Shown here: piece after piece, positions 10,584 to 20,505 of the stretch
Layout of the letters: each line of letters opens with the position of its first letter
How positions within the stretch are numbered: position 1 is the first letter of the stretch
Origin: Bacteroidales bacterium Bact_09
GTDB lineage: Bacteria; Bacteroidota; Bacteroidia; Bacteroidales; UBA932
Direction of reading: 5' to 3'
NCBI GenBank assembly: GCA_001603455.1
Contig: LUZA01000025.1
Location: 19,009 to 83,008 of the forward strand
Length of the DNA stretch: 64,000 nucleotides
The notes under the pieces: generated by a model
What the model saw: the letters and a program-made list of their open reading frames with translations, nothing else
The model's database searches: none
What the model was told of the DNA's origin: nothing
Program-made: the position numbers and the translations under genes

Positions 10584-11415
10584 AAATACCATCGTAGTGT
10601 TATTCCTGTTGATCGTATCCTGGCCTTCTACTGCGCAGGAGACAGACAGGCCCTGCCTGCCTGTAAGGGAGGTCCCGCCGTCACAACTGGCTTTCCAGGC
10701 GGGTGAAAAGCTGATCATCATTGCCAGTTACACATGGGGCGTAGTCAATACGGATGTAGGAACAGTAACCCTTGAAATCTCTGAAAGAAACAACGGCGGA
10801 ATTCCGCAATTTGTGGCAAAAGGAAAGATCCAGACTGCCCGGTTCTTCAACGCTTTTTTCCGGGTGGACGACTATTACGAAAGTCATTTCAACAAATCTA
10901 ACATGCGTCCCACTTACTTTATGAGGGATATACATGAAGGGAAATACTCTATCCAGAATTATTACCATTACAATCCGGATTATTCCATCAATGTCCGGAT
11001 CATCCGTAAGGATGGATCAATTCAGGACACGTTATTGCCCGGAACTATGTGCACCTTCGATTTCATAACCTTATTCTATTTCTTGAGGAATCTGGATTTC
11101 GGCGCCATGAAACCAGGTGATGTGTCTCCTATTTCTTTTGCCATAGACGAGGAGATATTCGATCTGTACCTGCGTTATGACGGAAAAGAAGAAATCAGGA
11201 TACAAGGGTGCGGTACATTCCGGTGTCTGAAATTTTCTGCCCAGACAGTCGCTGGGGTGGTCTTTGACGGCAAGGAAGACCTGCGTTTCTGGATCAGCGA
11301 TGACCGCAACAGGATCCCTTTATTCATAGAATCTCCGGTTGTAGTGGGCCGGGTTACAGGAAGGCTGGGCAGTTATGAGAATCTGAGGTATCCTGTCACC
11401 AGCAAGATCAAATAA
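10561..11415 (+). CDS. DUF3108-like exported protein
   Basis: Signal peptide, FQAGEKLIIIASYTWGVVNTDVG...; overlaps dnaB by 23 nt. Confidence 0.7.
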   Translation: MTTLAGYRNTIVVLFLLIVSWPSTAQETDRPCLPVREVPPSQLAFQAGEKLIIIASYTWGVVNTDVGTVTLEISERNNGGIPQFVAKGKIQTARFFNAFFRVDDYYESHFNKSNMRPTYFMRDIHEGKYSIQNYYHYNPDYSINVRIIRKDGSIQDTLLPGTMCTFDFITLFYFLRNLDFGAMKPGDVSPISFAIDEEIFDLYLRYDGKEEIRIQGCGTFRCLKFSAQTVAGVVFDGKEDLRFWISDDRNRIPLFIESPVVVGRVTGRLGSYENLRYPVTSKIK

Positions 11416-11417
11416 CC

Positions 11418-11843
11418 ATGCAATCCGGTCAGGTCATAAGGCATAAGGGTGTCATTACCGGCATCGATCCGCTTACTGCCGAGATCATAACCGAAGAAGC
11501 ATGCGCATCATGCCACGCAAAAGGTTACTGTTCGCTAAGTGGTAAAAAGCGCAAAATAATCACCCGTCTTAAAGAGCCTGAGGACTGGAAGCCCGTGGTA
11601 GGAGAAGAGGTCTGGATTGAGATGTGTACCCGTTTGGGATTTAAGGCATTATGGTATGGAATGGTTTTGCCGGCGATCATTCTGGGGGTCTCGGTTGCCT
11701 GTGGAGAACTGCTGAACCTGGCTGAATGGCTGCTCGGATTAATTGCTTTAATGAACATAGGAATCTATTATTTTGTTCTATATTTGTTAAAAGATCGGAT
11801 CCAAAATGACTTCTACTTTACTGTGCACCATATTGAGCCTTAG
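11418..11843 (+). CDS. RseC/SoxR-reducing-system family protein
   Basis: Cys cluster CASCHAKGYCSLSGKK plus two TM helices; heads the rnf operon. Confidence 0.88.
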   Translation: MQSGQVIRHKGVITGIDPLTAEIITEEACASCHAKGYCSLSGKKRKIITRLKEPEDWKPVVGEEVWIEMCTRLGFKALWYGMVLPAIILGVSVACGELLNLAEWLLGLIALMNIGIYYFVLYLLKDRIQNDFYFTVHHIEP

Positions 11844-12651
11844 CTTATTGGGTGGGCTTCTGGCTGTCATATTGTATATCGTTGCCCAAAAATTCAAAGT
11901 ACAGGAAGATCCCCGGATAGATCAGGTGCTGGAAGTCCTGCCCGGAGCAAATTGCGGAGGGTGTGGTTTTGCCGGTTGCCGGGCATTTGCCGAACATTAT
12001 GTCAACAATCCGGAAACGACAGATTTTTTCTGTCCTGTGGGCGGAAACCAGGTTATGAAACTAGTAGCTCGGGTATTGGGCAAAGAGGTCCGGGAACAGG
12101 TGCCAAAAGTGGCTGTTTTGCGATGTAACGGATCCTGTGGAGTACGTGAACGTCTGAATGTCTATGACGGGAGTCCTGTATGTGCAGTGGCAGCCGATCT
12201 GTATGACGGAGAGACTGGATGCTCTTATGGATGCCTGGGAATGGGAGATTGCGTGAATGCCTGTGCATTTGATGCCATTTACATAGATCCGCTCACCTGT
12301 TTGCCTGTTGTTGTGGAAGACAAATGTACTTCCTGTGGGGCATGTGTCAGGGCTTGTCCCCGAAACATTCTGGAATTAAGACCAAAAGGGCCTAAAAATC
12401 GCAGAATCTACGTGGCCTGTGCCAATAAGGATAAAGGAGCTGTAACGCGTAAAGTATGTTCCGTGGGGTGCATAGGATGTCAATTGTGTGTGAAGGCCTG
12501 TCCCTTTGAAGCCATAACAGTAACAGACAACCTGGCCTATATAGATCCGGATAAATGCCGTTTGTGCCGTAAATGCGTGGCGGTATGTCCTGCCGGATGT
12601 ATTCTGGAGATCAATTTTCCACCCAAAAAACAAGTGACCGAAAATGAATAA
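11806..12651 (+). CDS. rnfB: Rnf electron transport complex subunit B
   Basis: LPGANCGGCGFAGC and multiple CxxCxxCxxxCP clusters. Confidence 0.95.
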   Translation: MTSTLLCTILSLSLLGGLLAVILYIVAQKFKVQEDPRIDQVLEVLPGANCGGCGFAGCRAFAEHYVNNPETTDFFCPVGGNQVMKLVARVLGKEVREQVPKVAVLRCNGSCGVRERLNVYDGSPVCAVAADLYDGETGCSYGCLGMGDCVNACAFDAIYIDPLTCLPVVVEDKCTSCGACVRACPRNILELRPKGPKNRRIYVACANKDKGAVTRKVCSVGCIGCQLCVKACPFEAITVTDNLAYIDPDKCRLCRKCVAVCPAGCILEINFPPKKQVTENE

Positions 12652-13990
12652 AACGTTTTCAATTGGAGGAATTCATCCACAAGACAATAAATTCTCCGGG
12701 GACCAGCCTATTGAGAATTTTCCCATTCCAAAAAGGGTATTCATATCTATGAACCAGCATTTAGGGATGCCGGCAGTGCCTGTAGTTAAAAAAGGTGACC
12801 CGGTCAGGGTCGGACAACTAATCGCAGAGCCAGCCGGTTTTGTCTCGGCACCGGTACATGCTTCTGTTAGCGGGATTGTGGCTGATGTTGCTTCTTATCC
12901 GGATTTCATGGGGAAAAAGGTTTTGACTGTTGTGATAGACACCGAAGGCGATCAATGGCTGGACGATATAGACTGGTCTCCTGAAATAAGACACGAGATC
13001 ACCGATACTCCGCAGGAGATCTTCAAAAAGATATCCGCATCGGGGATCGTAGGACTGGGAGGGGCCGCTTTTCCCACGCATGTAAAACTGACTCCACTGG
13101 AAGGGATGAAGCCGGAATACCTGATCCTGAACGGGGCAGAATGTGAACCTTACCTGACTTCTGATTACCGCCTGATGCTGGAGCATGGTCAGGAGGTCCT
13201 GGTTGGCGGAGAGATGATGCGCCGGGTTCTGGGAAATAATGTCACCGGGATCATAAGCATTGAAGATAATAAGCCAAAGGCGATCTCATTGATGCAGAGA
13301 CTGACATCCAATTATTTGCAATGGAAGGTCATTCCGCTGAAAAAACGATATCCGCAGGGGGGGGAAAAACAATTGATAGATGCAGTGCTGGGAAGAAAAG
13401 TTCCCTCTTTCGCATTGCCCATTTCTACGGGGGCAGTCGTCCAGAATGTAGGGACTGCCTTTGCCGTGTATGAAGCTGTTCAAAAAAACAAACCGCTGAT
13501 ATCCAACGTTTTGACCGTGAGTTGTACCGATCGGTCCATACAGAAGAATTACCGGTTCCGGACGGGAACTCCCATTCGGGAAATCCTGACAGCAGCCGGT
13601 GCCATGGAAAAAGACGGGACCCTTTTACCTCAGTTTGCCAAAGTAGTGAACGGAGGCCCCATGATGGGGAAACCCGTTGTATACCTTGACGGACCCGTGA
13701 TGAAAAGCACGTCGGGTTTGTTGCTCTTTACAGAAAAAGAAACAAAACGGAAAAACCCGGGTGAATGTATCCGCTGTTCCAAGTGTTTCCAGGTATGTCC
13801 CATGCGGTTGCAGCCATATCTGTTGTACCAGCTGGCCCTTGCCGGCCGTACGGAAGAACTCGAGGCCAACCGTGTCTTTGATTGTATTGAGTGTGGATGT
13901 TGCCTGTATTCCTGTCCGGCTTATCTGCCCCTGCTGGATCAAATCCGTTTGGCTAAAAATGTGTCGTTGAAAAATAAACGCAAAAAATAA
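12644..13990 (+). CDS. rnfC: Rnf electron transport complex subunit C
   Basis: GGAAFPTHVKL, LNGAECEPYLTSDYRLM, two ferredoxin clusters. Confidence 0.96.
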   Translation: MNKTFSIGGIHPQDNKFSGDQPIENFPIPKRVFISMNQHLGMPAVPVVKKGDPVRVGQLIAEPAGFVSAPVHASVSGIVADVASYPDFMGKKVLTVVIDTEGDQWLDDIDWSPEIRHEITDTPQEIFKKISASGIVGLGGAAFPTHVKLTPLEGMKPEYLILNGAECEPYLTSDYRLMLEHGQEVLVGGEMMRRVLGNNVTGIISIEDNKPKAISLMQRLTSNYLQWKVIPLKKRYPQGGEKQLIDAVLGRKVPSFALPISTGAVVQNVGTAFAVYEAVQKNKPLISNVLTVSCTDRSIQKNYRFRTGTPIREILTAAGAMEKDGTLLPQFAKVVNGGPMMGKPVVYLDGPVMKSTSGLLLFTEKETKRKNPGECIRCSKCFQVCPMRLQPYLLYQLALAGRTEELEANRVFDCIECGCCLYSCPAYLPLLDQIRLAKNVSLKNKRKK

Positions 13991-13991
13991 T

Positions 13992-15035
13992 ATGAACAAA
14001 CTACTTGTTTCACCTGCCCCGCATTTGCATAGTAAAGACAGTACCCGCAGGATCATGCGCGATGTGATCATAGCTCTGATGCCTGCTGTACTTGTAGGCG
14101 TTTATTTTGCGGGACTTAGTGCGCTGCTGGTCATTGTAGTCTCTGTAACGGGTTGTGTGCTTTTGGAACACTTGATTGTCCGTTACCTGATGAAGAAAAA
14201 AACGACGGTACATGACCTTTCCGCTGTGGTTACCGGACTGATTTTGGCACTGAACCTGCCCGTTTCCTCGCCTTGGTGGATGGTTCTGATAGGATGCGTA
14301 GCAGCCATAGGGATCGCAAAAATGACCTTCGGAGGGTTGGGTCATAATCTGTTCAATCCTGCCTTGGTGGCACGAGTCTTCCTTTTGATATCTTTTCCGG
14401 TACAGATGACCGACTGGTCTGTTGCCAACAGCCTTTTCAGACCTGACCGGTGGGAATTGCCCAAAGGCTTGCTGGGAGCACAGGGACAATTACTGGACGC
14501 AGCCTCCGGAGCCACCCCTCTGGGAATAATAAAGGAAGGACTGGCCAACGGACTTACTATGGAAACGCTGAGTCAGCAGCACGATTTTTCCTATTGGCAT
14601 ATGCTGTTCGGACGCATTGACGGATCCTTGGGTGAAGCATCGGCGCTGGCTGTCCTGTTGGGCTTTGCCTACCTGCTGCTGAAGAAAGTTATTAAACCTA
14701 TAATTCCCCTTTCCGTCATGGTGACGGTCGTTATCTTTTCCGGGATACTCTGGCTGGCAAATCCGTCCATGAACGCAGATCCCCTGTTCCATTTGCTTAC
14801 CGGAGGTTTGTTACTGGGTGCTGTTTTCATGGCCACCGACTATACCACTTCACCCATGTCTCCGCTGGGAATGATGATATTTGGGATCGGGATCGGGATC
14901 GTAACCATGATCATACGCATCTGGGGGGCCTACCCCGAAGGCGTTTCATTTGCCATATTATTCATGAACGCATTGGTGCCCCTGCTGAACAAGATCAAGC
15001 CGTTACCATATCAAAAGGAGGTGAACCGTGGCTAA
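13992..15035 (+). CDS. rnfD: Rnf electron transport complex subunit D
   Basis: SPAPHLHSKDSTRRIMRDVIIAL, SGATPLG motif, multi-TM. Confidence 0.95.
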   Translation: MNKLLVSPAPHLHSKDSTRRIMRDVIIALMPAVLVGVYFAGLSALLVIVVSVTGCVLLEHLIVRYLMKKKTTVHDLSAVVTGLILALNLPVSSPWWMVLIGCVAAIGIAKMTFGGLGHNLFNPALVARVFLLISFPVQMTDWSVANSLFRPDRWELPKGLLGAQGQLLDAASGATPLGIIKEGLANGLTMETLSQQHDFSYWHMLFGRIDGSLGEASALAVLLGFAYLLLKKVIKPIIPLSVMVTVVIFSGILWLANPSMNADPLFHLLTGGLLLGAVFMATDYTTSPMSPLGMMIFGIGIGIVTMIIRIWGAYPEGVSFAILFMNALVPLLNKIKPLPYQKEVNRG

Positions 15036-15615
15036 AGAATCAAATTTCAGGAACATGTTCCTGTGCCTGCTGATCATTTGTCTTGGAGGATCGGCAGTAA
15101 TGGGCGGTGTATATTTGATAACATATGAACCCATCGCGGCAGCACAGGCTGCCAAAGTGAACCAGGCGCTGAGCCAGGTTTTGCCGGAATTTGACAATAT
15201 GCCGGTTGAGTTGGCTTATGATCTGGAGATCGATGGCAGGAAGGTTACCGTTTATCCTGCGACCAGGGACAGCGTTTTTGCCGGGGCAGCCATCGAAGCG
15301 GTGACCACCAAGGGATTCGGGGGCCCGATTAAGGTGATGGTAGGATTTCTTCCTGACGGCACGATCTTCAATACGGCCATCTTGTCGCATGCAGAAACAC
15401 CGGGCCTGGGAGATAAAATGGATCCCCGTAAGAGCGACTTCAGCTTGCAGTTCAACGGAAAAAATCCTAAAACTTTCCGTTTGGCCGTGAAAAAGGACGG
15501 AGGACAGGTAGATGCCATAACGGCAGCCACTATCAGTTCGAGGGCTTTTTGCGATGTGGTAGACCTGGCTTACAAGGCTTTTATACAATTAATCCAAAAA
15601 GGAAGTGAGCAATGA
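15028..15615 (+). CDS. rnfG: Rnf electron transport complex subunit G
   Basis: DAITAATISSRAF FMN-attachment motif; GTG start. Confidence 0.94.
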   Translation: MAKESNFRNMFLCLLIICLGGSAVMGGVYLITYEPIAAAQAAKVNQALSQVLPEFDNMPVELAYDLEIDGRKVTVYPATRDSVFAGAAIEAVTTKGFGGPIKVMVGFLPDGTIFNTAILSHAETPGLGDKMDPRKSDFSLQFNGKNPKTFRLAVKKDGGQVDAITAATISSRAFCDVVDLAYKAFIQLIQKGSEQ

Positions 15616-16193
15616 ACAGGTTGAAGATCATAACCAATGGTATTATTAAGGGAAACCCCACTTTTGTACTGGTGCTGGGCATGTGTCCCACATTGGGGAC
15701 CACCACTTCTGCCGCCAACGGAATGGGTATGGGGCTGGCAACTACTTTTGTCCTGATGTTGTCCAACCTGGTCATTTCCCTGATCTCTGGCGTGGTCCCC
15801 TCTAAGGTCAGGATACCCTCCTTTGTAGTGGTAATAGCTGTTTTTGTTACTGTCGTGCAGCTGGTTATGCAGGCATATGTGCCTGCGTTGTACGAAACGC
15901 TGGGTTTGTTCATTCCGCTCATTGTGGTGAACTGTATTGTACTGGGACGGGCAGAAGCTTATGCCAGCAAGAACAGACCGCTGGATTCTTTCCTGGACGG
16001 ACTGGGATCGGGACTGGGCTTTACCCTCTCGCTGACAACATTGGGAGCTATCCGCGAATTGTTGGGTTCGGGAGCCTTCTTTGGATGGAAGGTCATTCCG
16101 GGAGATGCCATGCTTGTCTTCATTCTGGCTCCCGGTGCATTCCTGGCACTGGGTTATCTTATGGTTTTGTTCAACAAGATAAAAAAAGCTTAA
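15612..16193 (+). CDS. rnfE: Rnf electron transport complex subunit E
   Basis: NGIIKGNPTFVLVLGMCPTLGTTTSA. Confidence 0.95.
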   Translation: MNRLKIITNGIIKGNPTFVLVLGMCPTLGTTTSAANGMGMGLATTFVLMLSNLVISLISGVVPSKVRIPSFVVVIAVFVTVVQLVMQAYVPALYETLGLFIPLIVVNCIVLGRAEAYASKNRPLDSFLDGLGSGLGFTLSLTTLGAIRELLGSGAFFGWKVIPGDAMLVFILAPGAFLALGYLMVLFNKIKKA

Positions 16194-16197
16194 CGTC

Positions 16198-16797
16198 ATG
16201 GAATACATACTTATCATCATATCTGCGGTTTTTGTCAACAACATTGTACTAAACCAGTTTTTAGGCGTTTGCCCGTTCCTGGGCGTGTCCAACAAAATAT
16301 CAACTGCCGTGGGCATGAGCGCTGCCGTGGTTTTTGTGATGACGCTGTCAACCCTGATCACCTACTTGGTACAGTATTATATCCTGAACCCCCTGAACAT
16401 AGGTTTTATGCAGACCGTCACATTCATACTGGTGATTGCAGCCCTTGTTCAAATGGTGGAAATTATACTGAAAAAAATATCGCCGGCGCTGTACCAGGCG
16501 TTGGGCATTTTCCTGCCATTGATCACAACCAACTGCGCCGTACTTGGGGTTGCGATACTTGTGGTAACGAAGGAATTCACTTATGGAGGAACGGCTGCCA
16601 TGCTGAACCTTCCACAGGCTCTTGTCTATACTGCTTCTATGGCGGTGGGCTTTGGTCTTGCCCTCATTATATTTGCCGGGATGCGTGAACAAATGGATCT
16701 TGTGGGGGTTCCCAAACCTTTCAGGGGCGTTCCCATTGCCTTGATCACGGCAGGGATACTAGCCCTTGCTTTCATGGGTTTTTCAGGTATCGTATGA
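16198..16797 (+). CDS. rnfA: Rnf electron transport complex subunit A
   Basis: VNNIVLNQFLGVCPFLGVSNK, LPLITTNCAVLGVA. Confidence 0.95.
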   Translation: MEYILIIISAVFVNNIVLNQFLGVCPFLGVSNKISTAVGMSAAVVFVMTLSTLITYLVQYYILNPLNIGFMQTVTFILVIAALVQMVEIILKKISPALYQALGIFLPLITTNCAVLGVAILVVTKEFTYGGTAAMLNLPQALVYTASMAVGFGLALIIFAGMREQMDLVGVPKPFRGVPIALITAGILALAFMGFSGIV

Positions 16798-16814
16798 TAT
16801 AAAATCAAGAAATC

Positions 16815-17042
16815 ATGGAATCATTAGAAGAACTTGAAAAATGGGTCAGGACACCGAAAGGTTCGCGGGATCAGACGTCCTGGTACAAACTGGGTGGCTT
16901 ATACCGCCAGGAGGAAAGGTGGGGAGATGCCCTGAACGCTTACGCAAAATGTATGGAGATAGGGACCTCCAATGCAGCCCGCGAAGCTACCGAAGCCATC
17001 AAACGCATACTGAACTATAGAAATGAGGATTGGATACCCTGA
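16815..17042 (+). CDS. Small (75 aa) TPR-like protein at the end of the rnf operon
   Basis: Co-directional 17 nt after rnfA; TSWYKLGGLYRQEERWGDALNAYAKCMEI resembles one TPR unit. Confidence 0.65.
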   Translation: MESLEELEKWVRTPKGSRDQTSWYKLGGLYRQEERWGDALNAYAKCMEIGTSNAAREATEAIKRILNYRNEDWIP

Positions 17043-17920
17043 ACGGTTGTCCTGTTCATCAGAACAGACAGTCCACGATCCATCAGTTTGGCGGCATCCT
17101 GATACCGCAGGTATGAGTTAGGGGCTTTCATGACAACGGCTATAACCCTCTTGTCTGCTAGATGGGCAGTTGCCGTAATGCAGAGACCTGCTGCGTTTGT
17201 GTAACCTGTCTTGAACCCATCACATCCATTATAATAATATGCCTGTCCCGGCAACATGCCATTGGTGGTCCCATAGACAGTACCTCTGAAATTCAGTCTG
17301 GTCAGCGAAGTATATTCCAGGATATTGGGAAATCTTTTAATAAAATCACGTGTCAGTTCTGCCATGGAACGGGGAGATATCCCATTCTTTGAAGATAATC
17401 CCGAGGCATCGTCATAATGAGCTGTCAGACCCAGGGAATCTGCGTAGTGGTTCATGATTCTGGCAAAATCTTTTTCGGTTCCGCCCGAAATGTATTCACC
17501 CAGGGCAACAGCGCAGGCATTGGCAGATACCACGCACAATGCACGGATCATTTCGTCAACGGTATAAGTGAGTGCCTCGTTCAGGGGCACGTTGGATTCA
17601 CCCGGATTAATAGAACGGGCAGCTGCATAAGGACTGACAGGTATTTGCGATTCGAGTGAAAGATATCCCTTTTCAATATGGTCAAAGACTATGTACATAG
17701 TCATCACCTTAGTCATACTTGCCGGAACCAGCATGAAGTCTGGACTGACAGAATAAAAGGTTTCCCCGTTCGCTGCATCTATCACTATTGCTCCCTGACA
17801 GCTCAGCCCAAGATAAACAGGAGGATTCGGTTCGGGCCCTGGTTCCGGCACAACATTTTTTTCACAGGCAACAAAGACCAGAAGTAAAAGCCACAAGGCT
17901 GTCAGGTGTGTCGTTTTCAT
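17015..17920 (-). CDS. D-alanyl-D-alanine carboxypeptidase (PBP5/DacA-like) lipoprotein
   Basis: VPASMTKVMT (SxxK), SANACAVALG (SxN), KTGYTNAAG (KTG); lipobox-like VFVAC. Confidence 0.9.
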   Translation of the reverse strand: MKTTHLTALWLLLLVFVACEKNVVPEPGPEPNPPVYLGLSCQGAIVIDAANGETFYSVSPDFMLVPASMTKVMTMYIVFDHIEKGYLSLESQIPVSPYAAARSINPGESNVPLNEALTYTVDEMIRALCVVSANACAVALGEYISGGTEKDFARIMNHYADSLGLTAHYDDASGLSSKNGISPRSMAELTRDFIKRFPNILEYTSLTRLNFRGTVYGTTNGMLPGQAYYYNGCDGFKTGYTNAAGLCITATAHLADKRVIAVVMKAPNSYLRYQDAAKLMDRGLSVLMNRTTVQGIQSSFL

Positions 17921-18065
17921 AAGATCAAAGGATGGAGCAATCTACGGAAAATGTACAGGAAGTATTCTTGCCGCATACTCCCAGGCTGGGACCGGAAAGT
18001 AGTGGACATTCCTGCAAACAGGCATGGTGATAACCCCAGATCAGGCAATAGCCAAATAATACGTA

Positions 18066-18704
18066 CTAGAGAACCGGCAGGATGCTCAGGATGCGGATGT
18101 CTTTCACGGGCCGGTCAGCCGGACCTGTCTGAACAGAAGCGATTCTGTCAATTACATCCAATCCTTCTATCACCTCTCCGAACACGGTATAATTGCCGTC
18201 CAGTCGCCGGCACGCAGCTTCATTGTGTACTATATAGAACTGTGATCCTGAAGAGGCTTTTTCCGGATTAACGGAATCTCCGGTCCTGGCGGCGGCCAGG
18301 GCTCCTTTTTTGTGTACCAGTCCCGGTACGAATTCGGCTGGAACAGTATATCCGGGGCCGCCAGAGCCCAGTTTTTGTTCAGGGGTAGCTGTCCTGGATT
18401 CCGGGTCTCCGCATTGTATCATGAATTCATTTATTACCCGGTGGAAAAGGATATTATCATAAAACCGTTCTGCTGCTAGTTTTATAAAATTATCCCGATG
18501 TAACGGAGTTTCGCTGTACAAACGTATAATCATGGTCCCTTCCGAGGTCTTCAGTTCAAAGACGGGATTTTCTGGCAGAGTTGCCGGCTCAAAAGCCGCT
18601 TGTAGAACGGCTGCCGCTTCTTTTGCTTTTTTACCTGTATTGTTGCAGGAACCCATAAATAAAGCACTCATACCTATCAGAATAAACAGTGTGTATTTTT
18701 TCAT
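18066..18704 (-). CDS. Cyclophilin-type peptidyl-prolyl isomerase lipoprotein
   Basis: LFHRVINEFMIQCGDP, GSQFYIVH; start chosen at MKKYTLFILIGMSALFMGSC. Confidence 0.88.
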   Translation of the reverse strand: MKKYTLFILIGMSALFMGSCNNTGKKAKEAAAVLQAAFEPATLPENPVFELKTSEGTMIIRLYSETPLHRDNFIKLAAERFYDNILFHRVINEFMIQCGDPESRTATPEQKLGSGGPGYTVPAEFVPGLVHKKGALAAARTGDSVNPEKASSGSQFYIVHNEAACRRLDGNYTVFGEVIEGLDVIDRIASVQTGPADRPVKDIRILSILPVL

Positions 18705-18761
18705 AATGCTGAACATGATTATTTCTTAAATTTTCGGAAGACGAAGGTAATGTTTTTTTTT

Positions 18762-18769
18762 TACTTTTG
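18762..18769 (+). promoter_or_regulatory. -7 box TACTTTTG, 5 nt before the dut ATG
   Basis: Exact TAnnTTTG. Confidence 0.55.
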
Positions 18770-18774
18770 CATTT

Positions 18775-19206
18775 ATGAGAATAAAGATCATTAACCGTTC
18801 CCCTTATCCCCTGCCTGAATACGCAACGCCTCTTTCGGCAGGAATGGACCTGCAGGCACATATCCCCGGAAACATCACATTGCAATCACTGGAAAGAGCT
18901 TTGGTGCCTACAGGATTATATATTGAACTCCCGCCCGGGTATGAAGCACAGATCAGGCCTCGCAGCGGTATGGCTGCCAAAAAGGGAATCGGGATTCTGA
19001 ACAGTCCGGGAACCATCGATGCCGATTACCGAGGAGAAATACGCATCATTCTGGTCAATCTTTCTCCCCGGACTGTAGAAATTGCCCCCGGAGAACGCAT
19101 AGCGCAGATGGTGGTAGCCTCGCACCAGCATGTAGAATGGGAAACAGCTGTTGAACTGGGGCAGACAGAACGAGGAGAGGGTGGATTCGGATCTACAGGT
19201 CATTAG
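18775..19206 (+). CDS. dut: dUTP diphosphatase
   Basis: [41 protein letters not shown]. Confidence 0.97.
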   Translation: MRIKIINRSPYPLPEYATPLSAGMDLQAHIPGNITLQSLERALVPTGLYIELPPGYEAQIRPRSGMAAKKGIGILNSPGTIDADYRGEIRIILVNLSPRTVEIAPGERIAQMVVASHQHVEWETAVELGQTERGEGGFGSTGH

Positions 19207-19218
19207 CCTTGTTGGGAT

Positions 19219-20505
19219 ATGGAGCGTTTATATGCAGTGTTTGAAAAGTATCCCCGGATTTGCACTGATACAAGGCAGATCAATCCGGGTTGTTTGTTTT
19301 TTGCTCTTAAAGGAGAACGTTTTGACGGGAATCAATTTGCCGGGGAAGCCCTGGAAAAAGGAGCTGCCTATGCCGTGGTGGACAATTACCAGGGAACGGA
19401 TCCCCGGTGTATCAGGGTCCCGGATGTATTACGGGCATTACAGGATCTTGCTGCCATGCACCGGTCCGGATTCAGGGGACCGGTCTTTGCCCTGACGGGT
19501 TCTAATGGCAAAACCACCACCAAGGAGCTGATTCATGCCGTGCTTTCTGTTAACTACAGGGTTACGGCTACGCAGGGTAATCTGAATAACCACATAGGTG
19601 TTCCTTTGAGCATTCTGAAAATGAACAGGGATACCGAAGTGGGATTGTTCGAGATGGGAGCCAGCCATCCGGGCGAGATTGCCTTTCTGACCGAAATAGT
19701 CCGGCCAACTGCCGGACTGATCACAAACGTATCGGGATCCCATTTGGAAGGGTTCGGGGACCTGGAAGGTGTCATGCGATGCAAAGGCGCCTTGTATGAC
19801 TACCTGGCATCTACCGGCGGCACCGTTTTCTGTCATGTTGAAGATCCGGTGCTCACGGGCATGTTGCTTGAAAGAAAGATCATGGAGAATGTGGTCCCTT
19901 ACGGGATCAAAAGACAGGGAGTAAAGGCTTGGTTGCAAGAAGGTTTCCTGATCTTTTCGCTTAAGGGATACCCGGACATCACGACACATCTGGCAGGACT
20001 GTATAACGTTCCCAACGTACTGGCTGCCCTGGCCGTGGCAGAGCATTACAGGATAGAAAGAACAAAAGCTGTGCAGGCTGTTGCCTCGTATGTTCCTTCC
20101 AACAACCGTTCCCAATGGATCAAAACATCCAGGAATTCATTGATCGCCGATGCCTATAATGCCAATCCGGTCAGCATGACCCTTGCTTTGGAGAACCTTG
20201 CTTCACTGGATGGACGGGGTAAGGTTGCGATTTTGGGTGATATGCTGGAGTTGGGCCCGGTCTCTGCCCGGGAACATCTCGGGATTGTCCGGATGGTAGA
20301 AAAGATGGATCTGGAAAAAGTTTTCTGGGTGGGACCCTACTTTACACAGGCAGTTCATCAAAACGGAGCCAAAGGATTTTGTTTCCCGAAAGTTGAGAAC
20401 CTGATAGATCATCTTAAGAAAAACCCGCTGGAAGGGAATATTGTGCTGATCAAGGGTTCTAACGGGATCCGTTTGAGAGAGCTTATCGCATCGGGAGTGT
20501 GCTGA
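19219..20505 (+). CDS. murF: UDP-N-acetylmuramoyl-tripeptide--D-alanyl-D-alanine ligase
   Basis: TGSNGKTTTKELI, ADAYNANPVSM, GDMLELG. Confidence 0.95.
   Translation: MERLYAVFEKYPRICTDTRQINPGCLFFALKGERFDGNQFAGEALEKGAAYAVVDNYQGTDPRCIRVPDVLRALQDLAAMHRSGFRGPVFALTGSNGKTTTKELIHAVLSVNYRVTATQGNLNNHIGVPLSILKMNRDTEVGLFEMGASHPGEIAFLTEIVRPTAGLITNVSGSHLEGFGDLEGVMRCKGALYDYLASTGGTVFCHVEDPVLTGMLLERKIMENVVPYGIKRQGVKAWLQEGFLIFSLKGYPDITTHLAGLYNVPNVLAALAVAEHYRIERTKAVQAVASYVPSNNRSQWIKTSRNSLIADAYNANPVSMTLALENLASLDGRGKVAILGDMLELGPVSAREHLGIVRMVEKMDLEKVFWVGPYFTQAVHQNGAKGFCFPKVENLIDHLKKNPLEGNIVLIKGSNGIRLRELIASGVC

Noticed and set aside
14883-14901. GGGATC x3 short tandem repeat in rnfD
   Set aside because: Encodes the in-frame Gly-Ile run of a TM helix; no sign of phase variation.
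15570-16361. 263-aa minus-strand ORF opposite rnfE/rnfA
   Set aside because: Both plus-strand genes are unambiguous; the antisense translation is low-quality and Gln/His/Ser-rich.
17921-18065. Possible small RNA or ORF in the 145-nt gap between DacA-like and PPIase genes
   Set aside because: No promoter, terminator or stable fold recognised; the 121-aa ORF overlapping it has no domain.
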